This document shows positions 51,201-60,900 of a stretch of DNA of 64,000 nt, piece after piece (position 1 is the first letter of the stretch; each line of letters begins with the position of its first letter). The translations under genes were made by a program, and so were the position numbers. Under the pieces are notes generated by a model that did no database searches, was not told the origin of the DNA, and worked only from the letters and a program-made list of their open reading frames with translations. Source of the DNA: Lumnitzera littorea (taxonomy: Eukaryota > Streptophyta > Magnoliopsida > Myrtales > Combretaceae); the NCBI GenBank assembly GCA_024138015.1, contig JAMXBB010000001.1, positions 129,402,855 to 129,466,854 on the forward strand, in the 5' to 3' direction.

Positions 51201-51457
51201 GGCTTAGTGAACAGATCGGTGGCTTTGGGTAAGGGATTGTACACATGAACGTCCCTTAGGATAACACTGATAAGCCTTGTCTTATCTAGTGTTTTAACCG
51301 CCATTCTCGAATCATCATCCAATTGTACTAGTGGTGTGGCTTTGTCCTCTCCTCCGTAGGGAAGGTCACTCTTTATAGCTTTAGAGTCAGTGGTCAGATT
51401 GTACTTGGGCACATTAAAAGGTGTCTTACCTATATTTGCTCCATTGTTAATCGACAT
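48250..51457 (-). pseudogene. Antisense ORF of the Tat element (plant 'putative gypsy-type transposon' domain)
   Basis: The minus-strand ATG at 51457 opens 118 codons (MSINNGANIGKTPFNVPK). Beyond the first stop the same strand continues with LPFSDFEKELFNFHLCNPT, PNGWRVLKAFQGLCEYP, a GWTYL motif and a DEFLIVE motif (about 51060-50730). These resemble the conserved N-terminal domain of Pfam 'Transposase_28/putative gypsy type transposon'. Near 49600-49480 is a segment around LNDWAILKELSR. About 49250-48750 encodes a long, heptad-like helical region (KIWELQKE, then EIISKLENGEVLNKATIGEA). Stops and frameshifts interrupt it, and one or more introns are possible. Tat elements are known to carry an extra antisense ORF between pol and the 3' LTR, but its function is unknown. 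Confidence 0.7.
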
Positions 51458-51600
51458 CTTGATATTGAAAAAGTAAAAAAGTGTAAAGAACTTCGATGGA
51501 GGTTAAGATTTGTTGGTAAAAAGAAAGCGAGATAAGTTGCTTAGATTGCAGAAGGAAAGTGAGAGAAGTCGCAAAAGAGTGATATGTCCAAGTAACTATG

Positions 51601-51610
51601 GTATTTATAA
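51601..51610 (-). promoter_or_regulatory. TATA box candidate for the antisense ORF
   Basis: Minus-strand TTATAAATAC lies ~145 bp upstream of the antisense ATG, a normal plant distance with an ~115-nt leader containing TCTCTCACTTTCC-type pyrimidine patches. Confidence 0.5.
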
Positions 51611-52500
51611 GCTTAACACTTTGGAAAGTGAATTGGCAATTATAGGGATTTGTATAAACACAAATCCCTTAAAATGTTGTAATGCAAACACGTGGGGATG
51701 GTTTTAATCAGATAGTTGCATTTAAAAGACAAAACACATGTGATTGTACGTAAGTTTGTAGTGATAGGATGCTTGTTACATCACATAACTACGTCATGAA
51801 AGCACATGATAAAGTAGGAAATTCGAAAGGTTACTTTCTTAGGAAGTTTTCTCGAGGCCCCTTCAACTTCCATGTTAACCAGTGAACTTCTTCAACACTC
51901 CAACAACACTATGCCTCGACATGAACCAATGGGATTTGCTTAGACGATGGTCAGCTCAGTTCAGTCCTGCCAGCCCAAACCTTTTGATGCCTCCACTTGC
52001 TTAACACTTCTACTTTGTAACCTTATTGTGTGAAGCACCCCACCTACCAAATCTTTGCCTTGGCTCGGGGTGCATAGTTCAACCCATTAGTACTCACCTT
52101 GGATCACCTTACTCTACTCGGCTTCACACATTATTAACTTGGATCTCCCCTTCGATCTCCCTTGCCCTGACCAGAAGAAGGGTTAACGACTTGATGCCCC
52201 TTGACAACCAAGGAGGTCAGACCTCCTATATCCTGCCTCAAGGCTGGAGCACCTACTTTGCCTAAGGTGGCAATTTGCTCGGGTCAACCATACTTTCTTA
52301 ACCCTTATGTCACTTAGCTCGAGAGTCTTAGCCTCAACCTTTCGCCAGCTTGGATTCTAATCATAACCACGTCGACATCGTAGCATTATCATCATGATAC
52401 CTAACCAACATAAGCACCTCAGGACCAGATTGACTACACGCTTGAAGAGCCTATTTTTCCCTTCTCCTTGCCTCCGCAATGGCAATGAGACTACTCGTTC
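51611..52500. other. Tat 3' region between antisense ORF and polypurine tract
   Basis: No domain recognised. The plus-strand open frame 52026-52265 is short and shows no family resemblance. Confidence 0.4.
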
Positions 52501-52537
52501 GAAGAGAGGGAGAGAGAGGGGAGGGGGGGGGAACAAG
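52501..52537 (+). promoter_or_regulatory. Polypurine tract of the Tat element
   Basis: Thirty-three uninterrupted purines ending in a run of nine G, then AACAAG and the LTR start. This is the expected primer for plus-strand synthesis, and it fixes the element's orientation. Confidence 0.85.
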
Positions 52538-53022
52538 TGTTGATAGAGTTTTTTGGATCTAGACTCTTCAGGCCTATGCTAAGCTGATTAAGCTTATGGC
52601 TTAAGATATTCTTCTTTGAACTAAGCCTCCCCAACTTCATTATTGGGCTCATTCTAGGCCTATGACGTGGCCTACCTAGCTATAATGGTCACCTACTGCT
52701 AGATGATTGCAAATAAGGCTGAATGACCAAGTCAATAACTACTTTTTATAATTATAGATCACATCTTACATTGTGGCTTACTACCCATTGCTTGTAGATG
52801 TGCCTTTTGCCCACTAACTCTTCTCTAACTACAGGCTCCACTTCTCTATAAATATAAGATCATTACTCAATTGTAAACTATTTGATACTTCGCATACTAG
52901 AGCTTAACCTTTACATTCAAGTACTCTTACTCTCCTCGCATACCAATCTTACTTAAGCATTAAAGTGGCCATGTCGGACAACACCCCGGCATTCCTCACT
53001 ATTCTTTGTATAAAAATTTACA
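52538..53022 (+). repeat. 3' LTR of the Tat element
   Basis: Starts TGTTGATAGAGTTTTTTGGA and pairs with 10158 onward. Shared blocks include AATGACCAAGTCAATAACTA, TACCCATTGCTTGTAGATGTG and TTACATTCAAGTACTCTTAC. Similarity fades at about 53010-53022, before the end expected from the 5' copy, and no duplication of the 5' flank ATACT follows, so the end may be truncated. Confidence 0.75.
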
Positions 53023-56000
53023 GTTTGGCCTCTCAACACCCTCCACTTTGAGCATTGATTTCTCACTCATTTGAACACTAAACGATGAGCCATTACCACC
53101 AAAATGCTGTAGATATAGAAGACTAAAAGATTAGCTCATCAACACGATCTAATGTTAACCATGTAGTAAGAAGTTGAGCCCCAAACTTAAGCTTTTCATT
53201 TCAAAAATCTACACTATTATGCTTATAAGTATGCATGAATAACTTAATAAAATTTCAATTTTTATGGATGAATTTTCGCATGAGTTGCATGGAATAAAAC
53301 TTAATACATACTGGAATATATTCCAAATAACTTTATCAAAATAACATGCTTGGGAATGCTTAAAACGTGAAGATTAAAATTGAAACATAACATATGTGTA
53401 TATATACTCATGTTTTATAATGGTTGATGGAGTTTCTTTGATTCGATTTTCAAATGTATTTTTAGAAAGATCTTGGTGAGATATTTGTATGATTGGAATA
53501 AACTCATAAAGTAGATTCAAGATATGATAATTTTAGGTGATTTAAATGATGAATCAATGAAGAAAATTTGAGTAGAAAACTTGATTTTGTTAGGAAAAAT
53601 TTGCCACTTATAATGTTCTCTGACCACTAATGGCTTGTCCCACATGGATAATTCATCAATAAAATTTCCTCCTCATAATAATGTATGGATTGCCCAAGAT
53701 TAAGAAACTTATCCCGCATGGATTATTCACCCATCATGGTTCTTTTATATGATAAAATGGAGTTAAAGTTTACTTTGAAAACAAGTTTAATGGAAATGGA
53801 CAGTGCATGAAATAAGTTCTTGCTCTTAGACACATTTCTTAGGAAGGAAACGAAAAAAAAATTGCTGTTTGACTTAGAGTCCCACATCGTTTGTTGGCCA
53901 CTAAGACAACTTCTATATACATGTTGAAGTTGTGCAATAGACTTGAGACAAATACACCTAGGAGGCTTGGCCTTACAAGTGTGTACCATGTTAATCGATT
54001 ATGTTTAGTGTCCTTCTTTAGCAATATCTTCTACAGTCAATATGGTTGTTGTGGCTCAACATAAATTTTTTATTTTAATTAATAAAGTGAATTACTTATT
54101 ACTTGATGAATGCGATTTTACTGTAATGGTGTGTAAACAAGTATATGTACAAAACACAGTATATATATTCTTATTCTCCATTAATATATATGTATATAGG
54201 TGAGACAATGTTATTAATAAGAAATAAATTTTCGGTAAGTTTTAATAGTTGAGATTACTTATTTTTTTGTTAAAGTCACTTTTTAGAAAATATTTGGAAA
54301 TAATCTTTAGAAAGTAGTTCTTAGCTAAGGTTCATTACTTACGAAAATTTCATATTAAACGTAATAATGATGAAAAATTCACATATATAAGATTGTAGAT
54401 GTGGGATGATACTATTAACGGAATTGACAACGAGATGATGAAGCTTAAATAGAATTTAGTTAAACGATTTATTTCTAAAATCTCACTCCATTACTTAAAA
54501 CATATATATCCTGATGATATCGCAGATACGGTGAACTATTTTAAGGACGATAACGAAGAATGCTAAGAGTATACTATAAGCACCCATTTCTTACTTATCA
54601 TAATGCGAAGTGGCTATAAAATTAAACGACCACTTCTTGTTTAAATAAGATATTTCGATTTTACTAAAATGAATTGTATGTCTTAATGAATTTATAAATG
54701 TTTGTTGTGACGACTAATTGTCATGTGCTTTGTTAGTAAAAGTACAAACGGACATAGTTTATATATAATGACTTGAATTGGAATTATTTGTGATGCTGTG
54801 AGTGATATTATATGAATTGTGAATGGAAGTGAAGTCATTATAAATTGATGATTAGTGTTTCGATTGGTACAAACTTTAAATTGCAAACATTGCCTATGGA
54901 TAGTTATTGCTCAGCCATTATTGAAATTGACTTGCGCATGCTTGAAAATTGTTGCTAAGTTATTATTACATAATTTACATCATATATATTCATGGCATGG
55001 CATGAAAATAGCTTAAGAGTCATATTTTATAAAGCTTGGTTTTGATTTAAGGATTTAAGGGTCATGTTTAAAAGCTTGATTAAAAAAAAAAGATGACTTA
55101 AGGGTTGCGTTGAAAGCTAGGTTTTCATAAAGGGACCTACAAGTCATAAGTTGTATAAAACTCGGTTATTTTTAGCATATAAAATTGCATGCTTAGTTAT
55201 GAGCTGCAAAATGTCGCTTAAATATTTTGCTCAAAAGTTGCTAAGTGCTGTTCATTGTTTATTCAGTTAGGATACTGCTCAGTACATGTCATGTGCATTA
55301 CCATGGCATAACATTGTTTGCATAAGCATCTATGGATTGGTAAATTACAATAAGCTCGGTTATGATTAGTGCTATTTCTTTGCTGAATTGTTGTGACGTT
55401 GATATTTGATGTAAATTAGAATTTACTTTTGTTCATTATTTATTGTATGCTTTTGCTCTCTTGGCTTGATGTTGAGGGATTGGTTTTGTTCTAACCTTAG
55501 GACATAAAGATGGAGACAATGTTAGAGCCTAGGTTGGGATAGGAACATCGAGGCAAGGATCAAATATCATTATATTATAGAAATAACGTTCAAGGATTTA
55601 ATTAGTTTATGTTTGACTTGTGAGACCTTACTGGCCATAAGCACTATGATGCCCTTATATTGTGCATCCTAAAAGACACTTTCATGATTCTCTATAATTA
55701 CGTGTAATTATAAATTCTAAACAATGCTTGGTTTTCAATTGGCCTTATCTTAACTTGAGGACAGTACAACAATCATCTCTTAGACACCTGTATATTAGAC
55801 GAATAGGCGCTATAAGCCTTGTCTCAACTAAATTTCCATTGGCCAAATATTTAGAGACAATAATGCTACTAACTCATTCATTTTATTGTAATAATAATTA
55901 TGTTCCCTCTTTATTCCTTATAAAAGAGTTATTATAGCGCTTAGTTATAGTTTAGGTCTGTAACAATAATTCGATAATGATTTTGTATTACAAAAAATAT

Positions 56001-57480
56001 CGAGTAGTTATTTATCAGTCAGAGCCAATAATAGCTATTTGATATTAAAATTAATTTTCTCTCCAAATACCTTATAGATGATATGCATTTTATACATATT
56101 AGAACTCTATTCTATTTTGTGTAATGGTTACAACATTATAACCTTAGTAGACTCTATAAAGCGAACCGGCTATGATAGAGGGTGCAAGTAGTTTTCACAA
56201 ACTTTATTGCCCACCCTATGATCGTTATGTATATTTGAAAGGACCCATTATATTACTTCTAGAAGAGAACTGGGGCCTCGAGGGGCATTTTGTATCTTAT
56301 CTTTAATAACTTCAAGTATCCAATTCATGTTAAGACTACAACCGTAGAAATGAAACTAGCAATTACTCCTGGCTCCAACTTAATTTGTACTCTAGTTTAG
56401 GTTTGGAGGGAATCTCCTTCATAAATTTGGATCAATGACGTATCAATAGTCTTCCAACAGTGCTGTTAGCACAAAGGGAACCCCTTCTCGATATTACGCT
56501 TCTTCTTAACCACGCTCAGGCTTTAGACCAACTTATTCTATTGGTTGTAACTTGTAAGTATCATGCAATAGGATTTTTGTTAAAAGGTGGCTGACTGTGT
56601 ATAATAACGAAGGCATCAATCCCTTCAAGAAAATTCCTACTAATCTTATGTCATCCACTTGTACCTAATATTACTTTTTTTGCTAAACCAATCCTTGAGA
56701 AAATCCCCACAAAGTATTTGTGGTGTTGTATTTTACTCGATAGCTTAAAGTATTCACTGCAAGTTAAAAAGTTTAAATTAAAAAAAAAAATTAAAATAAT
56801 AATTGAACAAAAAGAACTATGCTCACTGACTCATTCCTCTTTCTTACGCTCTCTCTCTCATTTACTGCTTCATCCTCGTTTTCTTCTTATTCCTATTCTT
56901 GTCTAAATCACATTGAAGGGTTGTGTTGTGTTTATAGCTTTCTCTTTCAATTCGAGTCCAGTCATTGACTCACTGAGAGACTCGTACTCAGTGGCATCTT
57001 TGTCGGTGATCGTTGATTATAGGCCGTGAAAGAGAGGGGGAGAGAGAGACGAGTAGATATTGAGCTAGGTTGTTTTCTTTTCTTTTTTGTTTTTTCAATG
57101 GTTAATCTCGCGTTTTTAATTTAGAGAGGGTAAGCATTGTAATATGTTAATTTCTATGATATTATCTCGGGAGAAAGAAAAAAAAATTAAAATGTTAAAT
57201 TGCTATTCATACGTGTAACTATAGAGTAGCAATTTTTGCACCGGGAAAACTACAGAGCAGCAATTAAATATTTTCCGAATTATGACTGTTAAGTGGAACT
57301 ATAAATACGTTATAGTAATTTTATGATAAATAATTTGGGAATGAAACTGCTATTTTCACGAATTCAACAGTCCCTTGAAGCTGGTGTTAAAAGTACCGGC
57401 TAAAAACATGGGGGTATATTTTTTATTTTATTCTTTTTATATTTTAATATTTATTTATTTATTTCAAGTTACCCTCTCTA
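53023..57480. other. Intergenic region upstream of the kinesin gene
   Basis: AT-rich sequence with no supported gene. A TGTTTGACTTAGAGTCCCACATCG-like motif at about 53862 resembles the start of small plant LTR/TRIM elements, but no partner or end was found. The short open frames here (53723-54024, 54692-54886, 55728-55937, 56718-56906) have no recognisable domains. The 56200-56600 stretch is of higher complexity and may be an old gene or transposon fragment that I cannot identify. Confidence 0.5.
57009..57052. repeat. GA-rich simple sequence
   Basis: GAGAGGGGGAGAGAGAGACGAG run ~0.9 kb upstream of the kinesin start codon. GA repeats are common in plant promoter regions, and no specific role can be assigned. 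Confidence 0.6.
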
Positions 57481-57523
57481 CTCTACTCTCTACGGTCTAC
57501 TACTGCACATTTTGAATTAAACT

Positions 57524-57531
57524 ATTCGCGC
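57524..57531 (+). promoter_or_regulatory. E2F-type site near the kinesin transcription start
   Basis: ATTCGCGC fits the E2F consensus WTTSSCSS. It lies ~415 bp upstream of the ATG, at the edge of a pyrimidine-rich leader-like region. Its role is inferred only from the motif and from the mitotic roles of many kinesins. Confidence 0.4.
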
Positions 57532-57540
57532 CATCAGCTC

Positions 57541-57940
57541 ACCGACCAAAGCTTTCCTCCTCCTCGTCCCTAATAACACAGATCATCGAGATCCCTTCGA
57601 ATCTTTTTCCATTTGGGTATCGTCTTGCTTCGTTCTGATTTCTGGATCGTTTAGCCCAACTCTTTTTATTAAACTCTGTCGGGATCTTTCATTCCACTGA
57701 TGTTTTTATCCTTCTTCGTTGCCATCTCCTTCTCACTTTCCATTTGGTTTGTAGCTCCGTCCGCCACATTAAACCGCGAAAACGAACAAGCTGAATTCAC
57801 AAAGCATTCCTTGAACGAGGCGCGTGGCAATTAGGATTTGAAGACGCAGTAGGATCACTTGTGTATAGAAGTTGATCTTTCTTCACTTCCTTATTGAGAC
57901 TACTCCCAATAAGAATTCGTTAGGATCAGGGTTTTTTCTC
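57541..57940 (+). promoter_or_regulatory. KIN6: Probable 5' leader of the kinesin gene
   Basis: A less AT-rich, pyrimidine-patterned stretch (TTTCCTCCTCCTCGTCCC and CATCTCCTTCTCACTTTCC) directly before the ATG, typical of plant 5' untranslated regions. The transcription start is not determined. Confidence 0.45.
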
Positions 57941-60900
57941 ATGGAGTCGGAGAAGAGTCCAATACCGTGTCCAAACACGGTCACAGTCCGACGTAACCCT
58001 CACCGCCGTGCACGTCCCACACCGTCTTCAGCAACTATTCCCAATGTGCCCCCATCAAAAAACCCTAATTTAACCGATATACCCTCTTTTCCACTAGAGG
58101 AGATACTAAAGTTTCAACTCCCTGAAAATCCTCAATCAAAGAGCGAAACCAGCACTCCAATTCCAACAACAATAGAAACCCTAAAGGTGTTTCTTCGAAT
58201 CCGGCCTTTGGGTGTTAGTGCCGCCGAGAATACTGGGTATATTGGGGAATCTAAATCAAAAGCTAAAAATGTGTGGCCTCAAAACCCTAGAAAGAAGGTG
58301 AATGAGAAAAAAGGGAAGTGTAAGAGTGGAAATGTTTGTGTTGTGGTGAATAATGATCAGTCGATTACAGTAGTGCCGCCATCGACTTTAATGGAGTCTA
58401 AACGGAACAAAGCTGAAGTTTTTGAAGGGTTCTCGAGGGTGTTTTCGTCCAATTCTTCCCAGGTCTGTAATTAGGGTCCCATACACTCATTAAGTGGTCA
58501 AAAAAATACATTTCAAACTTCCGAGTTTAACCGCCACCTAACGAGTGACTATTGGCATTTGATTTTTTAGTGTTTAAGTTCAACAATTCATTTGGAATGT
58601 TGCTTAATTTTTATGTGGTTACAAGAAACTGCAACAGATACTGTGGCTATAAATGTTGCTCTCCCTTATTTATGTTTTGCTCTATATGTACATTGATTTA
58701 GAATGAAGTGTACAAAAGTATGATGAAGCCGATGGTGGAAGAATTCCTGCGGGGTAATAGTGGGATGTTAGCTGCCCTTGGACCTAGTGGCTCAGGAAAA
58801 ACACATACCGTCTTTGGGTCTGCAAGAGAGCCTGGTGTGGTCCCTCTGATGCTGCAAGAGATTTTCAAAAAAGATGAGAACAGCACAAGCAAGTCCCCGA
58901 GGTATCAAGGAGAGACGTTGTGCATTGCATCAATTTCCATGACGATGCGCATGGTTTTTAGTTACATGAGATTTCTTATTTTTGGAATCATATGATTGTT
59001 CATTGACCATGATCTTGATTGAAATCTTTTCATTAATGGCTGTATGTATTAGGTCATTCCTATTATCTATGTTTGAGATATGCTCAGAAGGGAAGGCTGA
59101 GAAAATTTTTGACTTATGCTCTGATGGAATTGAATTAGGGATGCATCAGTCAACAGTAAAAGGCCTTCAAAAGGTGAAGAAGCAATGATTTTTCTATATT
59201 CTGTGAAGATCTTTGTTTATTTGATGGATAACTGGTACCTTTGAACTCAACTTACGTAGGTTGCCATTATTGATATTGGAGAGGCAGAATCCATAATTGC
59301 CCGTGGCATGTTGAAACGCTCTACTGCCTTTACTAATACAAACAGTCAGTCAAGGTGAATGGATACGTATTAACATAGGTGCATACTTGTTTAAAATTCT
59401 AAGTAGGGCAAACTTGTGGTGGACAGAAAGACAACTAGCTTGTTCTTGCTTCTTTTAGTTGCTTCACGTATTACCTCTCTAATTACAAAGGCATCACAAT
59501 TGCCAAGAAGTAATGTTTATTTTTATTAGGGCCAACTGATAGAAGAAGCTGGAACTGTAGCCCTTTTCAAGTTCCAGATAGGGTAGGTTGGTGCTACCAC
59601 TTTTGATGTTGAGCATTAACAAATGACCAACCTTAATTCAATGGATTTAGAAGCCACAAAATAGTGATTCTGGGGCAAGATGATATTAGCCTGTAGCTAA
59701 ACTCTGAATGCATGTTTTTGGTCTGCATGATGCTTACCTATGTTGTTTATATTGGTTTCATTTGCTTACTGTTTGATTCTTCTTCCTGTTTTACACCAAG
59801 CAATTTGTTCATCAATTCGACCTGGTAAATTGATGGAAGTTATTTCACATACAGTGTTTCCAGACAATTTCAAATATGTTTATTCTGGAGTACCAGAGGC
59901 TATAATCTTAATGACTTATCTCCATCGAAACCAGAGCTTATTCTTATTTCTTATGTACATTCTTAATGACTTACCTCCATCAAAGCCAGAGCTTGTTCTT
60001 ATCTTAAATGTACATTCCTCTTTTTGTTTACTTGGATAATAGACTAATAGCAGGTTCTTATTTCAATTCTCTCATACTAATAGCCGATCCCAATGTGTCA
60101 TAAACTTACACAATGCTTCGGCCGAGGATGACAGTGAAAGTGGTGCTACTCTGACCATAGTTGACCTTGCTGGAGCTGAAAGAGAAAAGCGAACTGGAAA
60201 CCAGGTCTAACTTTGCTTTTCCTATAGATTTAAAGTGAATGAAACCTGAGATATTATCGTAGTTGCATTTGCTTAGTGACCTGAATGAATTTGTTCCAGT
60301 ACTGCAAACTTTAGTATAGTTGTATTATGGAGAGGTCTACATTTTTTGGTGCATCCAATCTAGAAATTTGCTTTATTTCTCTTGGTCAATTACTGCATAG
60401 TTGTGATATGGTGGTTTTAGCTTCAAGGGCTTTCAAGTTTAATTGTTCTCTACCTGTTTCTTTTTCCCTTCCTCCCCTAATAGATTTGAGTGAGTATGGA
60501 GCCAATGATACATCAAAGGTATCGACAAAAATTCTTTGGCTCTTATATTAGTCAGCTAAAAGATATTAATTTATGATAGGTGTCTTGGAGCAAGACCCAA
60601 AATCAGTCTTGGTTCATTAGATCTACTTTCAGAGTCAGCTTGTCACATTTGCTCCATGAAGTTTCTTGGAGCCATTTTTTGAAGTAGTTCTTTTTTTTTT
60701 CAGGGATCAAGATTACAAGAAAGCAATTTTATAAATAACACATCAATGGTTTTTGGTCTCTGCCTGAGAGTATGTATTCAATTCAACTCCTTCAGTTTAT
60801 AGCATGATGTATTTATTCTGGAATACTACAACGATGATGAGCCATTTATTTTCTTTTTTGAAGTCACTACTGGAGCACCAAAAGAACCCAAAGAAACCAT

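Larger units (their letters stand above)
10158..53022 (+). mobile_element. Degenerate Tat-lineage Ty3/gypsy retrotransposon, split by nested insertions
   Basis: One Tat element can be traced through fragments: LTR 10158-10701, gag 10788-11971 and 15187-15207, an inverted gag end/protease/RT piece (21652-23476), RNase H/integrase (29908-32032), 3' tandem array (start at ~31985-32032, rest 47405-47930), antisense ORF (51457 to ~48250, minus), polypurine tract 52501-52537 and LTR 52538-53022. The two LTRs share their start (TGTTRATAGAGT) and long internal identity over ~480 bp. The intervening ~31 kb is younger inserted elements, most with target-site duplications. Removing them would leave roughly 11-12 kb, normal for Tat. 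All coding parts carry stops. Confidence 0.8.

Noticed and set aside
53862..54010. TRIM-like LTR (TGTTTGACTTAGAGTCCCACATCG start)
   Set aside because: The motif is suggestive, but no partner LTR, right end or target-site duplication was found.
56260..56700. Possible organelle-derived or gene fragment
   Set aside because: The composition is more complex than its surroundings, but no protein or organelle motif could be recognised in either strand.
57872..57940. Longer kinesin start upstream of the ATG (open frame from 57872)
   Set aside because: The frame begins with TTG and contains no ATG before 57941. The sequence from 57941 onward already resembles the N-terminus of the KIN-6 family.
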